A DNA stretch of 64,000 nt from Camellia lanceoleosa (taxonomy: Eukaryota > Streptophyta > Magnoliopsida > Ericales > Theaceae), in the NCBI GenBank assembly GCA_025200525.1, contig CM045768.1:51034925-51098924 (forward strand), written 5' to 3'. This document shows positions 23,848 through 43,469 of the stretch, in pieces. The notes below the pieces were generated by a model. It was not told the origin of the DNA, made no database searches, and saw only the letters and a list, made by a program, of their open reading frames with translations. The number at the start of each line of letters is the position of its first letter. Position 1 is the stretch's first letter. The translations under genes and the position numbers were made by a program.

Positions 23848-24430
23848 CATCTCCCTCTCTAAAAACTGTTTGACTTAGGGAATAGAGATGAAGGTTATCA
23901 TTTGGTGGGAACTCCCAGCTGCCCGAGACGATGAAGTAATGTCTCCAGCACCCTTGTTGGAGTTTGTGAGGTCGGCGACAAGTTTGTACTCTGTAGATCT
24001 CAGCTTAAGGTAATAGATATAGCCCTTTTCTGACTTCAGGTCGCACATGGTGTAACAATACTGGATATCGGTAAGAGTAACCCTAGTGTTCTCTTTTTTG
24101 GCTAAGGCAATTATACCATTGATAACTCGGTAAGAGTTAATGGCAAACTACATTGGGTTCAGTTTGTAATAGTGAAGGACTTCTCGAAAAAAGATGTCAA
24201 AAGGGAACCTAAGTTCACACTCTATGAAGGCTACCACTAGGACGGGCATAGAGTCGTCTTTGGGCATGATGGAGTCTTCCTCCCCAGCCAACCTAAGATA
24301 AACGTCGGTAGGGATGACAAACTCCTACCTAAAGTATTCTAACTTAGTTGGGGTGTTTACCCTCCACCTGAACATACCCATAACGTCGGCTAAGTGGGGG
24401 AGGTGTTGGATTTCAGAAGAAAGTGGTTTG

Positions 24431-25591
24431 ATAAGGTTTAAAGGACCTTGGCAAAACCTAAACGTATGCTGGGGCAAGAGTTTTTAAAAGATCTGGGGAA
24501 ATTTGTTCCAATTTTCCTAGGGATATTGGCTTCTATCAAAACCCAAGCCTAAAATCTATGTGGAAATAGGAAATTAGAGGCAAGAATCTGGCAAAATGCA
24601 AAAAGAAAACAGAAACGAGAACATAATTCAGACTCAAGAAGACAAACAAGAATTCAAGAACATTTTTCAAAAAATATACAGATAGACAAAGCCAAAGATA
24701 GTGGCAGAATACCAAATATTTGTATTTGGTTCAAAACCCAGAAAGCAAAAATCAAGAACATCAAAAGTGTGAACAACATGTGAGTGTGTGTGTATACCCA
24801 GAAACAGATGAAACAGAACGTGTTTAAGCATACGAAGGGTGAAATTTGAAACACAGACAAAGACAAGAGAGTATGAATGTATTCACCATGGCAAATAAGG
24901 AGAGGCAACAGAGTATGAAACTAAAGAGAGGGGAAATAGTAACTCATCGAAGAAAATGAAACTAGTGTGAAGTATGCCGAGGTCAAACGATGGCAGCAAA
25001 CAGAGAAAAGCAGCAAAAACTTCGCCGGAGGAGGTGAATGGAGTGGTTGCAAAGCTTGAGAGCTTGAAACAATGAAGGATTTAGGAGAGTAGAGAGAGAG
25101 AACTTGAGCGAAGACGAAGATACGAAAATGAAACGGCGAAGAGAGAGGGAAGTGTTTTTTATCAAAGCATGAAATGCGGCAAAAACGCAATTAGTGTGCC
25201 TAGGACGATGTGTTTGCCCGGCGGCGCATGCAAATGCGACGCGACTAGATGGTGCGTATCAGGTGCGGTTCAATAGGGAAAGGACGCGTGGCGAAAACGG
25301 TTGAGTTACTGTGCGTGACAGCTCGTACGCGTGTAGAAACTCTTGGAATTCTTGATTTAATAAACCAAAGACCTCCGCTAGGGGTACAATCTCAGCTAAA
25401 GAACTTGAAAAAACTTGGTTCTTGGTTCTAAGGCATTGATGCAAACACATTGAAGTTTTTATCATATGGAAGCCGATGTGTGATAACCTCAGTAATAAAA
25501 GGTAGAGCAAGCTTAGCCGACGTGCTATGTGGTTAAATAATATAGGTTCCATCACCTCAAGTTACCGAGGTAATAGAATCTATGGGGCAGT
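24431..25591 (-). promoter_or_regulatory. Presumed 5' flank of the Tat-2 antisense gene and Tat-2 3' end
   Basis: No supported coding sequence; the open frames are hydrophobic low-complexity shadows. On the minus strand this is the upstream region of the antisense gene. Short T/C-rich tracts occur near 24,950-25,150. The sequence TATGGGGCAG just before the 3' LTR (25,581-25,590) is a plausible polypurine tract for plus-strand DNA priming. Confidence 0.4.
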
Positions 25592-25947
25592 TGTGGGAAC
25601 ATATTTTTTGAATAACAACACATGGCCAAGGTGGCACCGAAGTGCCAGCCGAGATGCCACGTGTCTTGGTCATGACGCCGATATGATCTCGGCTAGGTCG
25701 AGGTTATTTGCGAAAATACCGGAATCTGAGATGAACGGATAAGGGACAAGGGTCTTAAAATGGGGAAGGACCTCAGCCTGGATAAGGATAAAGCTCTTAA
25801 GGAGTTTATCTTTATTTATTGGGGAGTCCAAGATGAGCATTGGGTCAGAGTCCAAGAGAAGCTAAGCTTCTACAGGGATCAGGTTAGTGCTGACTATAAA
25901 AGTAAAACACTTTCATGGGTCTAAGGTACGCTTTTTGTATTCTGGCA
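25592..25947 (+). repeat. 3' LTR of Tat-2, truncated
   Basis: Matches the 5' LTR from TGTGGGAACATATTTT to GTATTCTGGC, then the match stops. The last ~130 bases of the LTR are missing. It has about 46 extra bases (near 25,680-25,728) relative to the 5' copy, which hold CTCGGCTAGGTCGAGG. Confidence 0.9.
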
Positions 25948-26854
25948 ACACAAGAGCTTCATCATTTGTTCAGAGTATGGTCGATCCAGCATGTACGCCA
26001 TCAAGGGTATTTGGTGGCTCACTGTCTTACTAGGATGGCGGTGGACTTGGATGGCACGACGGTTTAGATGGGTGAGGTTCCAGCTTCTTTGATGTTTTTG
26101 GGTCTTAATGAGGCTTTAGCGGCTACTTGTTAGTTTCATGTTTTCTGCTAGCAAAAAAAATATAAATTACACTTTTAAATGGATTTGTTTAGTTGAGTTT
26201 TCAAAATTGTGTTTTTTTTTTAAAAAAAAAATTCAAATTTAGTTAATTGAAATAATGAAAAAGAAAAAAATTCTTTAATTTTATATAATTTTACTTTTTT
26301 AAGGGCAGAAATAAATTTTTTGAAATTAAAAAAATATGTACTTTTATGTTTATTTTAAGAAAAATTACCAATCAATTGGAGATTATGAAAATATTTACAA
26401 AAATATGAGATCTTCATGTGGGGCAACATTTGGTGTGTTTTTTAGACAGAACAGAATTGCACCACGTATTTTTGTAAATATTTGTGATTAAATATACAGG
26501 TTTGTACTTTTTTTTTCTTTATTTTATGAAACTAATTTTAATTTTTATTTTTATAACAAAACATAGCAAACTAAAAGTACATATTCACAATGGAAGTCCC
26601 AAAAGGTAAATTAAAAATCAATTCTGCTGGGTAGCTCGAATGGCTTTTGGTCTGAATAGCTCAAAGTGTCAAAATGACGTCATTTTGACACTTTTTTTTT
26701 TTTGTTTTTTTTGGTCTTCGTTCCTTCCTTCTCTTCTTCATTCCCCCTACTAAAAAATTAGAGAAAGAAAAAGAAAAAGAAGAGATTCATCATGATTACA
26801 ATTCTCAAAATTATATTCACAGCAGTTTAACAAAATCAAAATCAAAATCAAAAA
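25948..26854. other. AT-rich spacer with a perfect 32-bp palindrome
   Basis: No gene is supported. The most structured element is a perfect palindrome at 26,663-26,694 centred on TGACGTCA. A/T homopolymer runs surround it. Confidence 0.6.
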
Positions 26855-28566
26855 TCTATATCTATCTATATAATATATAAGAAAAATGAGATTTTTAACC
26901 CACAAGTCTTGTAGAAAATCCAATATCTCAATTCTAATTTTATAATTTTTTTATTTAAGAAAAAAACCTTAACATTTATTAATTTTTTCAAACTCACAAG
27001 CCTTTTTAACTTCTCTCATATTTATTACCACACCATTTTCAACTCCTCTCATACACTATGGTTAATGATGAGATTATTAAATTATTTTTATAAAAAATCT
27101 AAAAAATAACTTATATATTAAAAAAAATATCTAAAACAAATATAAATTATTATTAAAAAATAACAGGTTGCAATTGCGAAAAAAAAGAGAAAAAAATTAC
27201 ACTAAAAAAAATAACAGGTTGCAATTGCGAAAAAAAAAGAGAAAAAAATTACACTACAAAAAATAATTTCTATATTAAAAAAATATCTAAAACAACTATT
27301 TTCAACTTCTCTCATACACTATGGTTAATGATCAGATTGTTAAATTAATTTTATAAAAAATCTAAAAAAAATAATTTGTATATTAAAAAAATCTAAAATA
27401 AATATAAATTCTTATTAAAAAATAACAAGTTGCAATTGCAAAAAAAAAAAAAAAAGAGAAAAAAATTACATTGTAAAAAATTATTTATATATTAAAAAAA
27501 TATCTAAAACAAATATTATTTTTTATTAAAAAATAACAGGTTACAATTGTAAAAAAAAAAAAAAGAGAAAAAAAATACACTACAATTAGGAAATTACACA
27601 CCTTTTTCAAGCCTTCCACGGTAATTTTATTAAAAATTACATTGTTATCAAACAGTTGAATATTATTATGGTCACAATGTTTGTCGAAACTGCATACATG
27701 ATGATACTGATATTATAACGAGGTAATTTTCTTTAGGTAAATAACTGCTACGTAAAATAATAATTTAAACTTAACAAGTGTTTTAATTTTTTATTAAGTA
27801 CAATATTTCCTTTTAACAAGTTTTTTTTTTTTTTTTTGATTAAATATAATGTTAACATTGTGGTCAAAGGCTGCTTCAATAAATCTCGATGTTCTAGATA
27901 AACGGATAGAGTTTATCTTGTGATACCAACCAACATATTTGAAGAATATGATATCAAAGGTAAAAAATTGTAAAATTTATTATAAATAACTTATTATTAT
28001 ATTTTCAAACACAATGTTATAATTTCAAAATTTTATAGGATAATAGAGTCAGAATGATTAAAGATTATATTGCGACATGCCAAGACTGTGCCTATGCATT
28101 TATCATACCTGTACCAACAATGCTATGTCAACTAGAGTGTGCACCGTGCGCGAATTTTGTTTTAAATATAGATTGATTTAAAAAATGCCTATACGTTTTA
28201 CAAGATAATATATATATATATATATATAATATGTAAGTATAACATTTTTAGTTTATAATATTTTATAAATACATAATATATGTGTTGTTTATCAATTATA
28301 ATACTAACTATCATGTTGATAATGCAAGAATGCTGATAAAAGACCCACAATAATTTAGATTTTAGTTATAATATATCTCATTTATTTAGTGAATTTCGAA
28401 CAAACGGAATAAATTTTTATTTTTATTACTTCAATTATAAAACATCAACATATTTTTTTTTTCAAAATTATGTATATTTTATGCTAATAATTTAAAAATA
28501 TGTTTGACATAATCATAAATAATTTTTAAAAATCCAATTCTGTGCATAGTACGAGTGATATGCTAG
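26855..28566 (+). mobile_element. Helitron-like unit 1 (about 1.7 kb)
   Basis: Starts TCTATATCTATCTATATAAT and ends in a degenerate hairpin plus GTGATATGCTAG. Inside, a block of about 260 bases with CTCTCATACACTATGGTTAA and CAGGTTGCAATTGCG is duplicated (about 27,030-27,600). The part at 27,650-28,150 has higher complexity and may be a captured gene piece with an intron, but I cannot identify it. Confidence 0.7.
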
Positions 28567-28568
28567 TA

Positions 28569-28962
28569 TCTATATACTATATATTAAGCAAAATGGGGTT
28601 TTTAACCCCCAAGGCTTGTGAGAATTTCAATATCTCAATATGAATTTTCTAAATTTTTTATTTAAAAAAAAAAAAACTCAGCATTTATTGATTTGGTCAA
28701 AATTTCCTGATCAGCATTTATTAACATCTTTCAATCCATATGTCTTTCCACATGACTGTATTTATTGATTTGGTCAAAATCTCCTTATTAGCATTTAAAA
28801 TCTCTTCTACAAATAATTATAGATACAAATAATAATTAGTGATAAGATTGTTAAATTATTTTTATAAAAAATTTTAAAAAACATAATTTATATATTAAAA
28901 AAAATCTAAAATAAATATAAATATTTATAATTATCACGTGCATAGCACGGGTGATAGGCTAG
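28569..28962 (+). mobile_element. Helitron-like unit 2 (about 0.4 kb)
   Basis: Starts TCTATATACTATATATTAAG two bases after the CTAG of unit 1. It ends CGTGC-ATA-GCACGGGTGATAGGCTAG. AT-rich, non-coding. Confidence 0.75.
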
Positions 28963-29173
28963 TATTATATGAGGAAAAAAGGATTTCTAACCCCCAAGCT
29001 TTGTGGGAGTTCCAATATTCCAATCTAAATTTCTTGATTTTTTTATTTGAATTTTTTTTTTTAGCATTTATTAACTTCTCCCAACCCCCAAGCCTTACCC
29101 TCATAATAACACTTTAATGCATTAAATATAAATATTTATAATTATCACGTGCATAGTACGGGTGATAGGCTAG
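28963..29173 (+). mobile_element. Helitron-like unit 3 (about 0.2 kb)
   Basis: Starts directly after CTAG with TATTATATGAGG and the shared leader CTAACCCCCAAG. It ends CGTGCATAGTACGGGTGATAGGCTAG. The initial TC is not evident. Confidence 0.65.
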
Positions 29174-29838
29174 TATTATATAAGAAAAAAAGGTTTCTTA
29201 ACCCCAATTTTTTAACCAAATATTCCAATCTCTATTTTTTTTTTTTATTTGATTTTTTTTTTTTAGCATTTATTAACTTCTCCCAACCCCCAAGCTTTAC
29301 CCTCATAATAACACTTTAATGCATTAAGAATAAGCATAAAAAATTTCTTGAAAAGTCTAATACATATAAATTCTTTGAAAAGTCCAACACATATGATTAT
29401 TGTCCCTCGTAATAACACTTTAATGCATTAAGAACAAGCATAAAAAAAATTCACTGAAAAGTCCAACATATATGAATTCATTGTAAAGTCTAACACATAT
29501 GATTATTGTTCCTCGTAATAACACTTTACTGCATTAAGAACAAGTATAAAAAAAATTCCTTAAAAAGTTCAACATATATAAATTCTTTGCAAAGTTCAAC
29601 ACATATGATTATTATCCCTTATAATAATACTTTAATGCATTAAGAACAAGTATAAAAAAAATTCCTTGAAAAATCCAACACAGATAAATTCCTTGAAAAG
29701 TCCAACACATATGATTATTATCAAAATATTAAATTTTGATATAATATATATAAAAAAAAAACGAAGACATTTAAAAAAAAGAAAAAGAAAGACAAAGTGG
29801 TGAAACACAACCCGTGCATAGCACGGGTAATATGCTAG
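29174..29838 (+). mobile_element. Helitron-like unit 4 (about 0.67 kb)
   Basis: Starts TATTATATAAG and ends with the best hairpin of the series, CCCGTGC-ATA-GCACGGG (29,811-29,827), followed by TAATATG-CTAG. An internal repeat of about 105 bases, marked by ACTTTAATGCATTAAGAA, occurs four times (29,300-29,720). Confidence 0.8.
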
Positions 29839-29986
29839 TCAAATCTAAAATCGAAACCAAATCCAAAACCAAACCCACAGTTTAACAAAATCGAAATCAA
29901 AATCAAAGTCTAAAATCAGAACCAAATCAAAAACCAAACCCATAGTTTAACAAAATCAAAATTAAAATCTAAAATCAAAACCAGGA
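29839..29986 (+). repeat. Short A-rich tandem repeat flanking the Helitron series
   Basis: A unit of about 70 bases, (C/A)AGTTTAACAAAATC followed by repeated AAATC(A/G)AA, occurs at least twice here. Its broken half lies left of the Helitrons (26,820-26,854), which supports insertion of the Helitron block into this repeat. Confidence 0.6.
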
Positions 29987-30116
29987 GTGCACCCTCTGGT
30001 TCTTCTCAATATCGTCGACAACTACAACTGAGTCACCAAAGACACTCGCAAGTGCGTCATCGGTGTCCTCGGAAACTCTTTCAAGGGCACCGTCAATATC
30101 TCCAAGAGCTACGCAG
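29987..30116 (+). pseudogene. Exon 1 fragment of 26S proteasome subunit RPN8 (MPN/Mov34)
   Basis: The translation reads VHPLVLLNIVDNYN, stop, VTKDTRKCVIGVLG, NSFKGTVNISKSYA. This follows the start of the MPN domain of proteasome lid subunit RPN8, which in plants reads V-HPLVLLSIVD-YNRVAKDTRKR. A TGA stands where arginine (CGA) is expected. The match ends exactly at a GT (SYA-G|GTCCC), like a native exon border. Only this exon is present; the rest of the gene is not nearby. It is a captured or dispersed fragment. Confidence 0.8.
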
Positions 30117-31466
30117 GTCCCAATTTCTTTTCAGTTCTTAAGCTTCTTCTTATTTCCATTGCTTTCTAGTCGCAATTTCACTTTTTGCATTCTATTCATG
30201 TATGTATGAGTACAGTTGAATGAAACAGAGATAGAGGTGAGAGAAGAGAGGAGAGGAAACATAGATAGAGAGAGAGAGGAGGAGGAAACTGATAGAGAGG
30301 TGTATTTGGGGCATTCGAACTCACTTATTTCGAGTTACAAATCATTTTTCATTGAAAATAACCCAAATTGAATAAACCAGACAAATACTTCCATCTGATC
30401 TTTGTTGAGAGGGAGAGAGAGAGAGAGAGAAAGAGATTTGATAGAGAAGGCAAAAAAATGGAAAGAGTAATGTTCTAGTTGATTAAAAATAATAATAATA
30501 ATAATCAGTTTGTTTGGTTTTAATTTTCTGCATTTAATTTTTTTTTTAATTATTTTTTATTTTTTATTTTTTGTGTTTTTTTTTTGTTTTTAATGAATAT
30601 TTTAAAAAATTTAAGCAAATTTTTTATTTTTTTAGATGTATTTTATTTAGATGTATCTAAAAAGTAAAATATTTGTAACAAAATATTTTGAAATATCAAT
30701 AAATACAAAAAAAAATATATTGCATTATCGTATTTTTTTTTATATTTTTGGTATTTAATAAAAAAAATTTCAAAAAAATTCACAAATATTATATTTTTTA
30801 AGTGTATTTATGTTAAATGTATCTAAAAATTAAAAATAGTTACTTAAAATATTAAAAAATTTAGTAAAAATATAAAAAATAATAAAAAATTTCAAACTTT
30901 CAAAAAATAAATCCTAAAATTCCAAACCAAACCAGCTGTGTTTTGAAAAGCCAGAGAACATCTAGCCGTGGCTGAGAAAGAGCCCGAGTCGGTTCACCAC
31001 CGATTTGATTAATTTCACATTTATATTTTAAATTATCATTATTTTTTATTTTAGTTTATCTAATCTAGTTGGAAATTGTACAAATTAATAGTTGTAAATT
31101 ATTGAACAATTTAACCATACAGCAAATTTGTACAATTATATCCAATTAGACAACATGAACTGAAATAAACAGAACTGATAAGATAAAATCAGAAAAAAAA
31201 AAAAAAAGGTGATAATTTTGGGAATAAAACTGAAATTAACCCTTATTTAGGTATTGTTTGGAATGTTATTAAAAATTAATTTTTTAGCCCCAAATAATCC
31301 AAAAGATTATAAAACTTGTTTGTTAAAAATTTAATAATAATAATAATTCATTTTTATTTTTAATTACAAAAAAAAAAAGAAGAAAACTTTCTTTAACATC
31401 TTCCTCAAAATGGAAAAACCACTTAGCGAGTACAAAGGAGGGAGGAGGAGCTCGAGAAAGCCAAAA
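30117..31466. other. AT-rich spacer upstream of the thioesterase gene
   Basis: No coding sequence is seen. GA-microsatellites occur at about 30,240-30,300 and 30,410-30,435, with long A/T runs elsewhere. The last few hundred bases should hold the promoter of the thioesterase gene, but I see no convincing TATA box among the many AT-rich strings. Confidence 0.5.
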
Positions 31467-39976
<8,510 letters not shown>

Positions 39977-40300
39977 CCCTATTTCAATCTGTTGAATGTA
40001 AAATTTGAACCACCACACCTGGAAAAGAAAATGCTTTTCTTCCAGAAATTTTATACAAAGTCATTTACCATAATGAAGTTTCAGTGCCATTAATGCCAGT
40101 AAGAAGCAGTTTGATATGATTTTTTTGTTTGATAGTGATATGCTCACAACTCTGCTTTTTTTGTTCTGCAGTATCATTCTATATGTTTTTTTTTGTTCGT
40201 ATGTCAGTACTCAATTCGAAAATTGTATTTTGAAGGCATGACGGCGTTGTGGGTTTCTTACCTATAGTTTCTCTCATATTGCACGTACAAATTTTTTTTA
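39977..40300 (+). other. 3' flank of the thioesterase gene
   Basis: Likely 3' UTR and downstream sequence. I see no other gene. Confidence 0.5.
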
Positions 40301-40413
40301 GGGTAAATTATACTTTGCACCTCTATGCTTGTATCAAATCTCATTTTGACTTCTACACATGAAATCATGACGGTTAATTCCTTACATTTTTGGTCAAATA
40401 TTACGTTGGTCTC

Positions 40414-40837
40414 TGTGGAGAAGGTGTTTTGGAAATACACTTTTATCCAAGTAAACACTCTTGATCCTCTGGTTGCTATCTAAAAAAGAAACGAACACTC
40501 CGGTTTAGGTTGCCGGAATTAGCACTCCGACGAGCCAATCAGTATTCTCTCAAATCTTACTTTTATCACAAGTTATCCTTTTTTTCATACTTGTCTTTGG
40601 CTGACGTTCCTCCCTTTTTATATTACACCTAGGCCCAAGGTCGGGCCCACTCTTGACCTTGCATATAATTATCTAGTCGGCCTTCCAGTTGTGTGTCGGC
40701 TCCTGTTCGGCTCCTTATATGGCCGATTCATATGCTCGACTTCACGAGCCTCTAGGTAGGGCCGAATTGTTTTCGGCCCAATGTCCTAACTGGACTGCTC
40801 GGCCTTTTTTCCTCATTGATTAAATTTGGCTTCCACA
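40414..40837 (-). repeat. 3' LTR of Tat-3
   Basis: Left-hand copy. On the minus strand it is preceded by GTTTGGAGGACAAT, a weak polypurine tract. Confidence 0.95.
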
Positions 40838-41230
40838 ATTGTCCTCCAAACATTCGACTAATACTAGTTTAGTCGACATGTTTGGTTTTGCGTATCGAAA
40901 GTCAAAAATATAGCGCTCGCACTTCTTCTAATACTGAAGCGTCAGAATGAACATGATTTAGAAATTATTATAATTTCCCGCCCCTTCGTACGCGTTGCTC
41001 ATTTAATGTAATTTGAAACCGCGTTGTCCCTTCGAATATTTTTTAAATGTGCAGGGTCTTAGGTTATCTCACAGTATCATTCCTTCTCCAAAACCTCTAT
41101 GATTTTTGCCTGCTCCCCATTGTCTTTCTCTCCCTGACCTGTAAGTTTTTCTCCTCTTTGTATTTTTTCCTCATTCTAGCTCCCATTTTCTTGTTCGTTT
41201 TTCGTTAGCATATTTTCTATTCTGTTTTGA
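40838..41230 (+). promoter_or_regulatory. Presumed 5' flank of the Tat-3 antisense gene
   Basis: No coding sequence. It lies between the Tat-3 3' LTR and the first ATG of the antisense gene, so its promoter could lie here or in the LTR. T/C-rich tracts before 41,231 look like a 5' UTR. Confidence 0.35.
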
Positions 41231-43285
41231 ATGGTGAAACACTTGAAAGTTCTCCTTTCTGCGGACTGTATTTCTGCCTTTCATCGTCATTTCTCAATTC
41301 CAAATGATGTTCATTTGTCACTCATAGCGGACAGTGTAATTGACATGAAGAGAACTTATACGAGTATAATCATCTTTCCCCTCCTGTCAATCACTAGAGT
41401 GGAGTCTGTTTTTCCTTTCATCCATTTTTTAGGGCCGTTCTTTGCTATTGGGGTCTACTCCCTTCACAACCGAACGCAAATTTTTACCGAATTATAATGG
41501 GCGTAATAGAATTAAATCGCAGATTTAGACTTAACCTAGGAATCCCTGCTATTTGGCACTGTTATGCCTTGGCGAAATCTTCCGGTTGACAGGGACGCTA
41601 CTTTCTCAAGGCTAAAGACACAGATCACTATTTGGTGACTATGCTTGCCAGTTTTGATAAGCGTGTCGACGACGCCATGGTCGTTGTCCAAGGTAACTGG
41701 GAATTCAGCGAAGGCGAAGATTGCTTGGACCCTGTGCCTAGACAGAAAGGTGAGCCAGGTGGCCGTACAGACCCATTTCTCTTGTTTGTGCATTTCTGTA
41801 GGTTTATTCGGCTTCGATTCCATGTAATTATCTTTTTGTTTGTGTAGGTAATGATCTAAAAAAAGCACTCACTTCGGCCGACAGCGCTGTGCTTGAGCAA
41901 GTCAAGACTGCACTTAAATTCTTCGGCCGTCCAAACCTTCAAAAACAAGGGCGGGCCACCCATGAGTGTCGTGAGATGATGTTCGCCCCTTGGAATTGGG
42001 ATGTGATTAGCAACCGAAAAATTTGAATATGTTGGGTAGTATCGCAGTAGACCAAGGCGGTGAAGTCGACGATCGGGTCGCTGAACAGCCGAGTCAATCC
42101 AACTTAGATGGGTCTGAGGGTCACTTGGGGAAGGAAGTTGACACAACTCTTAATTTGGCCTTTAAAGAAGTCGGCTTTGACGTCCCATCCACCTTAGGCC
42201 AAATTGAAACATCTTCTTTAGAAAACGACATTTTCACCGATCTGGGAGACTTACCCGACACAGATCCTAAGAACATGGCTGGAGAATCGCTCGCACAAAT
42301 GGCTAGAAGGAAAAATGCTGAAAAGATGGCAGCCCGAAAGAGGGTCGAAACCACTAGATCTGTACCTCCGCCATCTGTTCCTGTTGAGGAAACAGAGCGA
42401 GAAATTGTTGCAGCCGACTCGATCGTTGAACAATAATCGGGTGATTTAGGTGCTGAACAAAGGGGAGAGAAACGCCTCGTCGAGATAGAGGTTGAGTCTT
42501 CCGAAAAGTTAACCGATAAAAGGCCTTGAATAGAAGAGTTGTTCCAAGACTCGGCGGCGCCGTTTATCATCCAACCTAGGATGGAGAATGCGTCGGTTTC
42601 TACCAATGCGTCGACTATGAAAGATCTCGTCATGGCCCTAAGTGTAGCTTTGGCGATTTCCTTGTTGATGGACAAGGTTGCGTTCCATGCAGAATCGGAC
42701 GTCATTTCAATAGCATTGGCTGTGCAGTTAGCAATATTGGTACGTAACTAGGAAATTCTTACTTCCATTCTCTTTTATATGCCGACTAACTTGCCCTTGT
42801 CTTCTTTTAGGAGGCGGGCAGAATCGCAAAAATCGACCGTTGTCACTATGATGCCATTGAGCAAATTGGTGTACTTAAAGCCGAGATTGAAACCGAAAAG
42901 GATAAAGCTAAAAAGGCGCTACCCGAGTTGGCGATAACGTCTCTTAGAGCCGAATCCAAGGCCAAAAAGACAGAAGAGGAGCAAGCGATCTAGGTGGTCG
43001 CCGAGAAAAAGACGAATATGAGTGTCGGTGCACTGAAGTTGGCCAAAGAAGCGATTGAAAAACTAGAGGCCGATTTGGAATAATCAAAGAAGACGAAAGA
43101 ACTCGCTGAGTTAGAGATTTCCAAGGCTTGGAGAAGTACGTGGAGGAGGTATTGAAATTTGAGAACCAAGGCTTTAAACACAACTGGCTTAAAGCCTTGA
43201 CAGCCTCCAATGTGACATTGGAGTAGCCGATTCCATATGAGCAGCTAGAGGTTAAGCCGTTGGAGTCTGACCCTGAAGAATGAAG
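41231..43285 (+). pseudogene. Antisense Transposase_28-like gene of Tat-3 (broken)
   Basis: Plus-strand gene convergent with pol. The N-terminal domain has FSIPNDVHLSLIADSVIDMK, a frameshift near 41,400, then RIIMGVIELNRRFRLNLGIP and QGNWEFSEGEDCLDPVPRQK. These correspond segment by segment to the antisense gene of Tat-2 (IPTDVYLRL, YRVINGIIAL, GSWEFPPND). An intron is visible at 41,750-41,847 (AAAG|GTGAGCC ... GTGTAG|GTAATG). The middle is polar, with VPPPSVPVEETEREIV, and the C-terminus is a coiled coil (YDAIEQIGVLKAEIETEKDK) ending at 43,285. Several TAG/TAA codons interrupt it. The family name is from memory of the pattern; the function is unknown. Confidence 0.65.
41750..41847 (+). other. 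Intron in the antisense gene of Tat-3
   Basis: GACAGAAAG|GTGAGCC ... TTTGTGTAG|GTAATGATC, 98 nt, T-rich 3' half. It follows the WEF block, as does the intron in the Tat-2 antisense gene. Confidence 0.65.
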
Positions 43286-43469
43286 ATTGTGTTAGTGTAA
43301 TTTTGCTTCATGTTAGGTATCATATGTATATAGTTTTTGTAGGTTTTGCTCATTTTGTTTAGAGGTTATTTGTAGGGCAATTTTCATGGATAAAGTGACG
43401 ATTGTTTGTACACAGTTTATCAATGAAAATAACCTGTTTGTTTTTGTTCTGTATTTGCTAATGAAAATT

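Larger units (their letters stand above)
21281..24430 (-). pseudogene. Antisense Transposase_28-like gene of Tat-2 (broken)
   Basis: Minus-strand gene convergent with pol. The N-terminal domain (about 24,430-23,848) reads FVIPTDVYLRLAGEED, then LRFPFDIFFREVLHYYKLNP, NSYRVINGIIALAKKEN and GSWEFPPNDN. This pattern resembles plant 'putative gypsy-type transposon' (Transposase_28-like) proteins. A GT-AG intron is seen at 23,847-23,763. Downstream frames are polar, and the tail (to 21,281) is a glutamate-rich coiled coil, e.g. TSNKSLDDTLREIDAEIQVE. Stops, frameshifts and an hAT-like insertion at 22,359-23,014 kill it. It is the counterpart of the antisense gene in Tat-3. The family assignment is from memory of the motif pattern; the function is unknown. 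Confidence 0.65.
13539..25947 (+). mobile_element. Tat-2: Ty3/gypsy Tat-type element with antisense gene
   Basis: LTRs at 13,539 and 25,592 begin with nearly the same sequence (TGTGGGGACATATTTT / TGTGGGAACATATTTT). Between them, in order, are a canonical Tat primer site, gag, protease, RT, RNase H, second RNase H, integrase, a 93-bp array, and an antisense gene on the minus strand. Every coding block has stops or frameshifts. The 3' LTR stops abruptly at about 25,947, so any target duplication is lost. Confidence 0.9.
26855..29838 (+). mobile_element. Head-to-tail series of four Helitron-like units
   Basis: Four 3' ends of the Helitron form are present: a short hairpin GTGC-ATA-G(C/T)AC, then CTAG, at 28,563-28,566, 28,959-28,962, 29,170-29,173 and 29,835-29,838. 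Each of the first three is followed within 0-2 bases by a new start like (TC)TATATACTATATATTAAG and a leader rich in ...TTTTTAACCCCCAAG. The sequence on the far left (CAAAATCAAAA) and far right (TCAAATCTAAAATC) is one interrupted short repeat, so the whole series looks inserted as a block between A and T. No Rep/helicase reading frame is visible, so the units are non-autonomous. Confidence 0.8.

Noticed and set aside
24654..25190. Hydrophobic minus-strand frames that could pass for membrane proteins
   Set aside because: Composition follows the T-rich upstream flank of the antisense gene; no family resemblance.
28207..28228. AT microsatellite as a regulatory element
   Set aside because: Simple (AT)n run inside a Helitron-like unit; no further support.
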